A DNA stretch of 6,360 nt from an uncultured Methylococcaceae bacterium (GTDB lineage: Bacteria; Pseudomonadota; Gammaproteobacteria; Methylococcales; Methylococcaceae). The notes under the pieces are model-generated. The model made no database searches. It saw nothing but the letters and a program-made list of their open reading frames with translations, and had not been told where the DNA came from. Made by a program: the position numbers and the translations under genes. Below, piece by piece: positions 1-6,147 of this stretch; position 1 is the first letter of the stretch; the number at the start of each line of letters is the position of its first letter. The stretch is taken from positions 1 to 6,360 of the forward strand of contig CAIVXW010000266.1 of assembly GCA_903910005.1 (NCBI GenBank), in the 5' to 3' direction.

Positions 1-750
1 AGCCTGATCATGGCCATTCTGGGAGCGGGCTTCTGGATCAGGCGACTCCAGCTTGATTACGACAGCCTGGGACTGGGGGGAAGCCGCAAAGGCCGCTTGA
101 CCGCGGTTGGACAGGGATTGGCCAGCGGTATCGTGATGCTGGGTTTGCACTGCCTGATTCTGGTCAGCCTGGGTGTCAGGGAACTGGACATGCAGGCACT
201 GGGAAGCGTTCGTCGGGTGATGACGGGATTGATGCAGGCAGCGGGAATCGGACTGGTGGTAGCCACCATTGAGGAATGCCTGTTTCGTGGGGTGTTGCTG
301 GCCGCCCTGAGACGCTCGGCGGGCACATTGGTGGCGGTTTTGTTTAGTGCCCTGTACTATGCCATACTTCACTTTTTCAGGGTCAACCGCAGTCTTGACC
401 TGCCCGATCCCTCGGTTTACAGCAGTTTCGTTGTGTTGGCCCAGGCACTGAAGCCGGTATTCATGCCGCCCGTCGGCCCGTCACTGGCCCTGTTTTTTGC
501 CGGGCTGTTTCTGGCACTCGTGCGCCTGTACCGTCCGCACGGGCTGGCGTGTTGCATCGGCATTCATGCAGGCTGGATATTCGTCATCAAGTCCTGCAAA
601 ACCTTTACCGACGCCCGCCCGCTCAACGAATGGGCTTTCCTGGCAGGTTCCTACGATGGCTTCACCGGCTTTCTGGCAGCCGGGTGGATGGCTGCCTTGA
701 CCCTGGCTCTGGCGGGGTGGCTATATCGACAGCGGCGGGTTGCTTCATGA
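1..750 (+). CDS. CPBP family (Rce1-like) intramembrane metalloprotease, 5' end missing
   Basis: Membrane protein of the CPBP/abortive-infection family, relatives of the eukaryotic CAAX protease Rce1. These are intramembrane glutamate/metal-dependent peptidases, or inactive scaffolds, whose bacterial substrates are mostly unknown. Numbering from the Met at base 10, the hallmark EExxxR motif is EECLFR (E88, E89, R93). The second motif is YAILH ending in H121 and the third is GIHAGW with H186. Hydrophobic segments lie near residues 38-55, 74-86, 105-122, 155-172, 181-194 and 218-238. The Asn that often follows the last His (HxxxN) is Ile190 here. The frame is open to base 1 (codons AGC CTG ATC), and family members usually have further N-terminal helices, so the true start is probably upstream. 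The Met at base 10 is not a convincing start. Family assignment is good; protease activity and substrate are not known. The stop is 58 bp before the CmoA gene on the same strand. Confidence 0.85.
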   Translation, partial: SLIMAILGAGFWIRRLQLDYDSLGLGGSRKGRLTAVGQGLASGIVMLGLHCLILVSLGVRELDMQALGSVRRVMTGLMQAAGIGLVVATIEECLFRGVLLAALRRSAGTLVAVLFSALYYAILHFFRVNRSLDLPDPSVYSSFVVLAQALKPVFMPPVGPSLALFFAGLFLALVRLYRPHGLACCIGIHAGWIFVIKSCKTFTDARPLNEWAFLAGSYDGFTGFLAAGWMAALTLALAGWLYRQRRVAS

Positions 751-808
751 CCCTCAACGCCGCGCCAGTGTAGTCACGCATTGTTTCAATCTGTAGACAT
801 TCACTTCA

Positions 809-1552
809 ATGCAAAAAGACCACTTGTTCAGGGAAAAACGCGAAAAAATAGACGACTTCCATTTTGGAGAAGACACGGCCCGGGTATTCGACGACATGCT
901 GGATCGCTCGGTACCGTTCTACGGCGAAATCCAGCGCATGATGGCCGAATTGTGTTCCGATTTTGCCGTGCCGGGCAGCCGTCTTTACGATCTGGGTTGC
1001 TCGACCGGGAATACCCTCCTGTGCCTGGATCGACTGTTGCCGCAGGGGGTGCGGTTCGTCGGGGTGGATGCCTCACCGGAAATGCTGAACCAGGCCCGCA
1101 ACAAGCTGGAAGCATCCGGTAGCCAGCGATCCTTCGAGCTGGTTCAGCAAAATCTGGAACAGGGCCTGGTTGTTGAGGATGCTTCCGTGGTGATCCTCAA
1201 CCTGACCCTGCAATTCGTCAGACCCCTCTACCGCGACCGCCTGATTGCTGATCTGGCCCGGGGGTTGCGGAATGAGGGCTGTCTGATCCTGGTGGAAAAA
1301 CTGGTAAGCCACAATTCAGCCCTCAACCGCCTGTTCATCCGCAATTACTATCAGTTCAAACAGCGTAACGGCTATTCCGAACTGGAAATTGCCCAGAAGC
1401 GTGAGGCACTGGAAAACGTCCTGATTCCCTACCAACTGGAAGAAAACCGTGAGCTGTTGCTGCGTAATGGTTTCAGCGACGTGGAGGTATTTTTTCGCTG
1501 GTACAATTTCTGCGGAATGCTGGCGGTGATGCAGTCAACTACTCCGTCCTGA
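809..1552 (+). CDS. cmoA: Carboxy-S-adenosyl-L-methionine synthase (CmoA family)
   Basis: Cytosolic Rossmann-fold enzyme. E. coli CmoA converts SAM and prephenate to carboxy-SAM, which CmoB uses to make cmo5U34 in tRNA. The length, 247 aa, equals that of E. coli CmoA, and family blocks are in order: RSVPFY (33-38), the SAM-binding YDLGCSTGN (60-68), VGVDASPEM (84-92), LNLTLQF (130-136), and NGYSELEIAQKR (187-198). By comparison with E. coli CmoA recalled from memory, R198 corresponds to R199, the residue that contacts the extra carboxylate of carboxy-SAM, and Y38 to Y39. This favours real carboxy-SAM chemistry over a plain methyltransferase. The C-terminal RWYNFCGMLAV differs from the E. coli form and suggests a different CmoA subgroup. 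The start is chosen by alignment with the family N-terminus; no clear Shine-Dalgarno precedes it. No cmoB follows: the next gene, 27 bp on, is an ICMT-like membrane methyltransferase. Confidence 0.88.
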   Translation: MQKDHLFREKREKIDDFHFGEDTARVFDDMLDRSVPFYGEIQRMMAELCSDFAVPGSRLYDLGCSTGNTLLCLDRLLPQGVRFVGVDASPEMLNQARNKLEASGSQRSFELVQQNLEQGLVVEDASVVILNLTLQFVRPLYRDRLIADLARGLRNEGCLILVEKLVSHNSALNRLFIRNYYQFKQRNGYSELEIAQKREALENVLIPYQLEENRELLLRNGFSDVEVFFRWYNFCGMLAVMQSTTPS

Positions 1553-1579
1553 ACGGCGGATTTTCCCTCGGAGCAACAA

Positions 1580-2338
1580 ATGAATCTGACAGATTGCGGG
1601 CGTTTTCTGTTCAAGGTACGCAACGGGCTATTCCCGCTTATTTTGGTCGGTGTACTGCTGGCCGTGCCACCGGTCTGGTTTTTGGGCAATCCGGTGATGG
1701 ATGGCTGGCTCATGGGACTGGGGCTGGTGACGGCACTCAGTGGCCAGGCATTCCGCCTGGCGGTCATTGGCTATGCCTATGTGAAACGGGGTGGCAAAAA
1801 CCGTGAGGTATACGCCAATCATCTGGTGACCCGGGGATTCTATGCCCACACCCGTAACCCCATGTACGTCGGCAACTTCCTGATTGTGCTCGGATTTGGC
1901 CTGCTGCACGGTTCGGTCTGGGTTTATGGCCTGGTGAGTGCCTGCTTTGCCTGGATTTATCTGGCCATCGTCAGTGCCGAGGAGAGCTATCTGCGGGAAA
2001 AATTCGGGGCTGAATTTCAGCACTACAGCGAAACCGTCAACCGTTTCGTGCCGGATTTTCGCGGTTTGCGCGGCTCCCTCGCGGCGTTTGAATACGACTG
2101 GCGTCGCGCCTTGCTCAAGGAGTACAACACGGTTTTTCTGGTGCTGGCGGTTTGCCTGGGGTTGATCCTCTGGAAGTTGATTAACCTCCACGATGGCCTG
2201 GCCCTGTTCAGGGCAGGCGTGATCGGGTTGGGCCTGCTTTATGTGCCGCTGATCGGTGGCTACGCTGCGGTGCGTTACCTGAAAAAAACCCGTCGCCTGC
2301 GACCGGTTCGTGATACTGAAACCGAGCAGGCATTCTGA
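1580..2338 (+). CDS. Isoprenylcysteine carboxyl methyltransferase-like (ICMT/PEMT) membrane protein
   Basis: Integral membrane protein of 252 aa with the ICMT/phospholipid-methyltransferase signature. The core is HLVTRGFYAHTRNPMY (residues 81-96, with the H-x-RNPMY SAM-site motif). It is followed by a hydrophobic stretch, EE at 134-135, then KFG (141-143), Y149 and VNRFVP (153-158). Family members transfer a methyl group from SAM to a substrate at the membrane; bacterial substrates are largely undefined. Hydrophobic segments lie near 18-35, 42-56, 98-112, 114-131, 184-203 and 211-231. The last two lie in a tail of about 90 residues beyond the usual ICMT core. The ATG start is supported by GGAG at 1570-1573, six bases upstream. 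The gap to cmoA is only 27 bp, consistent with an operon. Whether it methylates a protein, lipid or small molecule cannot be told from sequence; no bacterial prenylated protein is implied. Confidence 0.8.
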   Translation: MNLTDCGRFLFKVRNGLFPLILVGVLLAVPPVWFLGNPVMDGWLMGLGLVTALSGQAFRLAVIGYAYVKRGGKNREVYANHLVTRGFYAHTRNPMYVGNFLIVLGFGLLHGSVWVYGLVSACFAWIYLAIVSAEESYLREKFGAEFQHYSETVNRFVPDFRGLRGSLAAFEYDWRRALLKEYNTVFLVLAVCLGLILWKLINLHDGLALFRAGVIGLGLLYVPLIGGYAAVRYLKKTRRLRPVRDTETEQAF

Positions 2339-2372
2339 ACCACCGTCGCAGGTTTATCCAGTCCAGCCCTGT

Positions 2373-2377
2373 GGGAG
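2373..2377 (+). promoter_or_regulatory. Shine-Dalgarno supporting a GTG start
   Basis: GGGAG lies seven bases before the GTG at 2385. An in-frame TAA at 2379-2381 rules out any earlier start, and the first in-frame ATG (codon 89) would remove the signal peptide and conserved core. The site therefore decides the start of the gamma-glutamyltranspeptidase. Confidence 0.75.
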
Positions 2378-2384
2378 TTAATCC

Positions 2385-4055
2385 GTGTTTCTACTGCGTC
2401 TGTTGCTGATTTCACTGGTTCTGGTGCCACCTGCCCGGTGGGCGGCTGACACCGTACCGGGGTACGCGGTGGCCAGTGCCCATCCGCTCGCCACCCGGGC
2501 CGGTCTTGATCTGCTGGCCCAGGGCGGCAATGCGTTTGATGCGGCCATTGCCGTGGCCGCCACCCTGGCGGTGGTCGAGCCGCAAGGCTCTGGCCTGGGA
2601 GGCGGGGGCTTCTGGTTGCTGCACCGACAGTCCGATGGCCGGGACATCATGCTGGACGGGCGTGAGCGGGCTCCGCTGGCGGCCCGGCGTGATCTGTATG
2701 CAACAGCGGCTCAGTCCATCGACGGGGCTCTGGCGGCGGCCATCCCGGGGCTACCGGCTGTGCTGGTGCAACTCGCCCGCGACTATGGCAAGTTGCCGCT
2801 GGCTGCCAGTCTGGCACCGGCTATCCACCACGCCCGCGCCGGATTTCCGGTCGGGGCACGCTATGTCAAGGCACTGACTGACAGACTCACCGCCCTGGAC
2901 GCAAGCCCTGCGGCCCGGGCCATTTTTCACCCGGGAACAACGCTCCCGTTGCCTGGCGATGTTTTAATCCAGATCGACCTGGCCCAAACCCTGGAACGAC
3001 TGGCGGCGGAGGGCTTTGCCGGATTTTATGGTGGCGAAACGGCCCGCAAACTGGTGCGGGGCGTGCGGGCAGCGGGCGGGATCTGGCAAATGGAAGACCT
3101 GACAGCCTACCGGGTGGTGGAGCGGCAGCCACTGAGGGGCCATTACCGGGGGCTTGCGATCACCACGGTCGCGCCGCCCTCCGCTGGTGGGGTTGGCCTG
3201 ATCGAAATGCTCAACATCCTGTCAGCCTACGATCTGACCGGCGTCCCGCTGCCCGCCCGCCGCCACCTGGTGGTGGAGGCCATGCGTCGGGCTTACCACG
3301 ACCGCGAACAATACCTGGGCGATCCCGATTTTGTCGGCATCCCCCTGCTGCGTTTGCTGAGTCCCAATTATGCCGCCGGTCTCCGTAGTACCCTGCGTCT
3401 GGACAGGGTCACACCCAGTGACGGGTTCAGTCAGACTACAGGCCCGGAGCCGGACGGTGCCAATACCAGTCATTATTCAATCCTGGACAGTGCGGGTAAC
3501 CGGGTTGCGGCAACCCTCAGCATCAACTACGGCTTTGGCTCAGGCTTCGTGGCTCCGGGTACCGGCGTCCTGCTCAATGATGAAATGGATGACTTTGCCA
3601 CCCGGCCCGGCACGCCCAATGTCTATGGCCTGATCGGCGGCGAGCCCAACGCCATTGCCGCCGGCAAGCGCATGCTGTCCAGCATGACACCCACCTTTGT
3701 CGAATCAGCCGACGCCACCGCCATCATGGGAACCCCCGGCGGTAGTCGCATCGTCACCATGCTGCTACTGGCCGTACTGGATTTTGCCGACGGTCACGGG
3801 CCAGCGTCCTGGGTCGGTTTGCCACGCTTTCATCATCAGTACCTGCCCGATGTCATTGAATATGAACCCGGCAGTCTGAGCGATCCCGACCTCCGTGACT
3901 TGCAGCAGCGCGGACACCGCCTCAAACCGCTGGCCGCTGCCTACGGTGATTTTCACGCCATCCTCTGGAACCGCAAAAGCCGAACCCTCGAAGCCGCCAG
4001 TGACCCCCGGGGGGAAGGCCTGGCCCTGGTTCAAATCAAGCCACCGGCCCAATAA
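2385..4055 (+). CDS. ggt: Gamma-glutamyltranspeptidase / glutathione hydrolase
   Basis: Periplasmic Ntn-hydrolase that cleaves or transfers the gamma-glutamyl group of glutathione and related compounds. The precursor of 556 aa is of normal family length and self-cleaves into large and small subunits. A signal peptide (residues 1 to about 20, with a leucine-rich core ending ARWAA) predicts export. The large subunit carries GLGGGGF (70-76) and DGRERAP (91-97), whose R93 matches the glutamate-binding Arg of E. coli GGT. The predicted cleavage site and nucleophile is T361 in NTSHYS. The rest of the active site is present: N381, the DEMDDF block with D403, the NVYGL lid-loop region (412-416), LSSM with S432/S433, and PGGS (451-454). 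Start is GTG at 2385, fixed by an in-frame stop just upstream and GGGAG. It lies 46 bp after the ICMT-like gene and 164 bp before the next, so it may end the left transcription unit. Residue equivalences rest on E. coli GGT recalled from memory, and the spacings agree. Confidence 0.95.
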   Translation: MFLLRLLLISLVLVPPARWAADTVPGYAVASAHPLATRAGLDLLAQGGNAFDAAIAVAATLAVVEPQGSGLGGGGFWLLHRQSDGRDIMLDGRERAPLAARRDLYATAAQSIDGALAAAIPGLPAVLVQLARDYGKLPLAASLAPAIHHARAGFPVGARYVKALTDRLTALDASPAARAIFHPGTTLPLPGDVLIQIDLAQTLERLAAEGFAGFYGGETARKLVRGVRAAGGIWQMEDLTAYRVVERQPLRGHYRGLAITTVAPPSAGGVGLIEMLNILSAYDLTGVPLPARRHLVVEAMRRAYHDREQYLGDPDFVGIPLLRLLSPNYAAGLRSTLRLDRVTPSDGFSQTTGPEPDGANTSHYSILDSAGNRVAATLSINYGFGSGFVAPGTGVLLNDEMDDFATRPGTPNVYGLIGGEPNAIAAGKRMLSSMTPTFVESADATAIMGTPGGSRIVTMLLLAVLDFADGHGPASWVGLPRFHHQYLPDVIEYEPGSLSDPDLRDLQQRGHRLKPLAAAYGDFHAILWNRKSRTLEAASDPRGEGLALVQIKPPAQ

Positions 4056-4130
4056 TCCTCCCGATGCCATAAGCGTGTGCCCTGTCGGCAGCCATGCAAA
4101 TTCCACTCAAACCGGAACTGGAATATCGGC

Positions 4131-4136
4131 TATGAT
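4131..4136 (+). promoter_or_regulatory. Possible -10 promoter element
   Basis: TATGAT matches the sigma-70 -10 consensus at five of six positions in an otherwise GC-rich gap. No good -35 hexamer is seen 16-18 bases upstream and there is no extended -10 TG, so the call is weak. Transcription from here would give a leader of about 75 nt containing the 4146-4172 hairpin. Confidence 0.25.
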
Positions 4137-4145
4137 ATGGGGCGA

Positions 4146-4172
4146 ACCGGGCACCCGCCGGGACGCCCCGGT
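4146..4172 (+). promoter_or_regulatory. Inverted repeat / hairpin in the leader of the first mtdB-like gene
   Basis: ACCGGG (4146-4151) pairs perfectly with CCCGGT (4167-4172) around a 15-base GC-rich loop; C4152-G4165 can extend the stem if C4166 bulges. No T-run follows, so it is not an intrinsic terminator. The right arm ends 47 bases before the ATG, the same distance as a matching arm upstream of the second paralogue. It could be an operator, an RNA structure, or chance in GC-rich DNA. Confidence 0.4.
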
Positions 4173-4219
4173 GTAAACCATTACCCTCATACCCACAGAA
4201 CCACGAGGAGCCAATTCCC

Positions 4220-5140
4220 ATGGAAAAACCCTTTATCCTGCACATGTTCACCCCTGAAAAGAATCTCAGCCCGTTTGATGTCAACATGGCTCTTGACGCC
4301 GGCTGGATTTCCACCATTCCCTATCTCAACATTGAGCTGGGCGAAGTAAGTGGCATGGTGCAGGATGCCATTTTTTCCCGCAGCCTGAGCGGACTGAAAC
4401 GCACCGGCATCTTCATCGGTGGACGCGATGCCAAACTGGCCATGGACATGCTCAAAACCGCCCGCAAGTCCATGATTCCGCCGTTTGAAGTGCCAGCCTT
4501 CGCCGATCCCAGCGGCGCGTTCACCACCGCTGCCGCCATGGTTGCCGTCGTCGAACAAGCCCTGGCAACACAGTTCCAGACCAGCTTCCAGGACAAAAGC
4601 GTACTGGTGCTGGGCGGAACCGGCCCGGTTGGCCAGATTGCGGCCGTGCTGGCGGCCAAGGCCGGTGCCCATGTCAGGATCATCGGCCGCCAACTGGAAA
4701 AGGCCCAGCGGGTGGCAGAAATGTGCAACCTTGAGTTTGGTGACGGGCAGACCTCGGTTCAGGGCGACGCCGATGCCAACAAGGCCACCCTGATGCAGAC
4801 GGCCGATGTCGTGCTGGCAACTGCCGCAGCCGGTATCGAAGTACTCAGTGCCGAAGGCATCGCTGCCGCTCCCCGGCTCAAGGTGGCGGCGGATGTCAAC
4901 GCCGTACCGCCGTCCGGCATTGCCGGGCTGGATCCCATGCACAAGGGCAGCGTGATTGCCGGCAGTCAGTCCGGGGCCATTGGCTTCGGTGCCCTGGCCA
5001 TCGGTAACGTCAAATACCAGACCCAGCACCGCCTGCTTAATCGGATGCACCAGCAAACCGATACCGGCAGCAAACCCGAGTATCTGGATTACAACGATGC
5101 CTTTGCCGTGGCCCGCCAGTATCTGGGCAGCAGCCACTGA
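4220..5140 (+). CDS. mtdB: NAD(P)-dependent methylene-tetrahydromethanopterin dehydrogenase (MtdB type), NADP-like loop
   Basis: Cytosolic enzyme that oxidises methylene-H4MPT to methenyl-H4MPT with NAD(P)+ in the H4MPT-linked formaldehyde oxidation route. The 306-aa protein has the MtdB-type N-terminus (ILHMF, then SPFD-VNMA-DAG, residues 6-28). It also has QDAIFSR (48-54), RTGIFIGGRD (61-70), ADPSGAFTTAAA (95-106), the dinucleotide-binding GGTGPVG (132-138), ADVNAVPPSGI (224-234) and IGNVKYQTQ (261-269). The second Rossmann strand ends in IIGR, with G156-R157 and K161. This basic pattern is expected to favour the NADP 2'-phosphate and resembles NADP-specific MtdA. The start is supported by AGGAG (4206-4210), nine bases upstream. 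A tandem paralogue follows 101 bp downstream. The family is secure; MtdB rather than MtdA or MtdC is a judgement from the N-terminal motifs, and coenzyme preference is inference. Confidence 0.88.
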   Translation: MEKPFILHMFTPEKNLSPFDVNMALDAGWISTIPYLNIELGEVSGMVQDAIFSRSLSGLKRTGIFIGGRDAKLAMDMLKTARKSMIPPFEVPAFADPSGAFTTAAAMVAVVEQALATQFQTSFQDKSVLVLGGTGPVGQIAAVLAAKAGAHVRIIGRQLEKAQRVAEMCNLEFGDGQTSVQGDADANKATLMQTADVVLATAAAGIEVLSAEGIAAAPRLKVAADVNAVPPSGIAGLDPMHKGSVIAGSQSGAIGFGALAIGNVKYQTQHRLLNRMHQQTDTGSKPEYLDYNDAFAVARQYLGSSH

Positions 5141-5151
5141 TTTTTCAGGCA

Positions 5152-5199
5152 GGGGCACCGGGCCGCAATCACTGGCCTTCAGGCGCATCCCGGTTCCCC
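5152..5199 (+). promoter_or_regulatory. Large hairpin between the two mtdB-like genes
   Basis: GGGGCACCGGG (5152-5162) pairs with CCCGGTTCCCC (5189-5199) in an 11-position stem with a single C/T mismatch, enclosing a 26-base loop. It is not followed by a T-run, so a classical terminator is unlikely. RNA processing or stabilisation, attenuation of the downstream gene, or an operator are possible. The inner six base pairs are the same sequence as the hairpin upstream of the first paralogue. Confidence 0.5.
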
Positions 5200-5241
5200 G
5201 CTCCACCCTTCATCCATCCATTTTACGAGTACCGACAACCT

Positions 5242-6147
5242 ATGGAAAAACGTACCATACTGCACATGTTCGATCCCATGCCGCACACCAGCCCATTTGA
5301 CATCAATATGGCGGTCGATGCAGGCTTTGATGTGGTAATTCCCCACAACAATGTCCATCTTGAGGAAATCAACGGACTGGTACAGGATGCCATTTTTTCC
5401 AGGGGAGCCGCAGGGGTAAAACGTACCGGTCTGTTCATCGGCGGACGGGATCTGGGCTTATCCCTCAATATGCTCGAATCCGCCCGCAAGGCGATGGTGC
5501 CGCCGTTTCAGGTATCGGTACTGGCCGATCCCAGCGGAGCCTTCACCACTGCCGCCGCCCTGGTCGCCTGTGTAGAGAAGGTACTGCGCGAAAAACACCG
5601 GCGGGAACTCACCGGGTGCCGTGCCATCGTGTTTGGTGGAACCGGCCCGGTCGGCATTGCCACCGGGGTCATCGCCTCCCTGGCCGGTGCCGAGGTAACC
5701 CTGGTCGATCCCTTCAACATCGACACGGCCCTGAACAAGGCCAACGAATACAACCAGCGGTGCGGCACCACCCTGAAGGGAACCTATGCCAGCTCGGATG
5801 CCGACAAGGCCCGTTTGCTGGCGACAGCCGACATCGCTTTTTGTACTGCCAAGGCCGGTATCCAGGTGCTGAATGCCTCCGTGCTGGGAGATGCCCGCCA
5901 GCTCCTGGTAGCCGGTGATGTCAATGCCGTTCCGCCGCTGGGCATCGAAGGCGTCAAGCTCAAACATTTTGGTGACCCCCTGGTACACGCCGTCAATGCA
6001 CCGGGTGCGGTGGGGATCGGAGCCCTGGCGATAGGCAACATCAAGTACAAACTGCAAAACGCCCTGCTGGGTCATCTGCTGACGATTGAACAGCCGGTAT
6101 TTCTCGACTTCACCGAGGCCTTCAAACAGGCCAGGCATCTGGTATGA
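5242..6147 (+). CDS. Second MtdB-type methylene-tetrahydromethanopterin dehydrogenase, NAD-like loop
   Basis: Paralogue of the preceding gene, 301 aa. An ungapped hand count gives 85 of 150 identical residues over the N-terminal half. It keeps ILHMF (6-10), SPFDINMAVDAG (17-28), QDAIFSR (48-54), RTGLFIGGRD (61-70), ADPSGAFTTAAA (95-106), GGTGPVG (132-138), GDVNAVPPLGI (225-235) and GALAIGNIKYK (260-270). The same reaction, methylene-H4MPT to methenyl-H4MPT, is therefore expected. The key difference is in the coenzyme loop: G156-R157 of the first copy is D156-P157 here. An acidic residue at the end of the second strand normally binds the adenosine ribose hydroxyls and favours NAD. The C-terminal half is more divergent. 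The ribosome site is weak: ACGAG at 5225-5229, 12 bases upstream, where the first copy has ACGAGGAG. The stop overlaps the next gene as ATGA. A different pterin or C1 substrate remains possible. Confidence 0.85.
   Translation: MEKRTILHMFDPMPHTSPFDINMAVDAGFDVVIPHNNVHLEEINGLVQDAIFSRGAAGVKRTGLFIGGRDLGLSLNMLESARKAMVPPFQVSVLADPSGAFTTAAALVACVEKVLREKHRRELTGCRAIVFGGTGPVGIATGVIASLAGAEVTLVDPFNIDTALNKANEYNQRCGTTLKGTYASSDADKARLLATADIAFCTAKAGIQVLNASVLGDARQLLVAGDVNAVPPLGIEGVKLKHFGDPLVHAVNAPGAVGIGALAIGNIKYKLQNALLGHLLTIEQPVFLDFTEAFKQARHLV

Larger units (their letters stand above)
4056..4219 (+). other. Non-coding gap upstream of the first mtdB-like gene
   Basis: This 164-bp stretch shows no convincing gene. 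It holds a possible -10 box, an ACCGGG/CCCGGT hairpin and the Shine-Dalgarno AGGAG (4206-4210). No T-rich intrinsic terminator is seen after ggt. The gap and the change of function make it the likeliest place for a promoter for the C1 genes. Confidence 0.5.

Noticed and set aside
751..808. Promoter ahead of cmoA
   Set aside because: TTGTTT at 781-786 has no matching -10 at a usable distance, so I could not support a promoter.
1628..2191. Antisense open frame of 187 codons over the ICMT-like gene
   Set aside because: The predicted product is low-complexity polar sequence with no recognisable domain, and the sense frame is clearly coding.
2385..4219. Gamma-glutamyltranspeptidase as part of the H4MPT/methylofuran system (polyglutamate trimming) or of glutathione-linked formaldehyde oxidation
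   Set aside because: The protein has a signal peptide and so should be periplasmic, whereas the pterin pathway is cytosolic. A 164-bp gap with a possible promoter separates it from the mtdB-like genes.
4187..5206. Antisense open frame of 339 codons covering the whole first mtdB-like gene
   Set aside because: It is longer than the sense gene, but its glycine- and histidine-rich product resembles no family. The sense frame has clear family motifs and a good ribosome site. Long antisense frames are expected in GC-rich coding DNA.
5207..5221. Short CATC/CATCC direct repeats
   Set aside because: Only about three short copies; consistent with chance in a C-rich leader.
4361..5400. 18-base exact repeat (4361-4378 and 5383-5400) with a T6 run, considered as a recombination or transcriptional slippage site
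   Set aside because: It encodes the conserved residues QDAIFS in both paralogues, so common descent and protein constraint explain it; no frame change is needed to read either gene.
5458..6138. Antisense open frame of 226 codons over the second mtdB-like gene
   Set aside because: It mirrors the shadow frame over the first paralogue because the sense genes are homologous; it has no independent motif.
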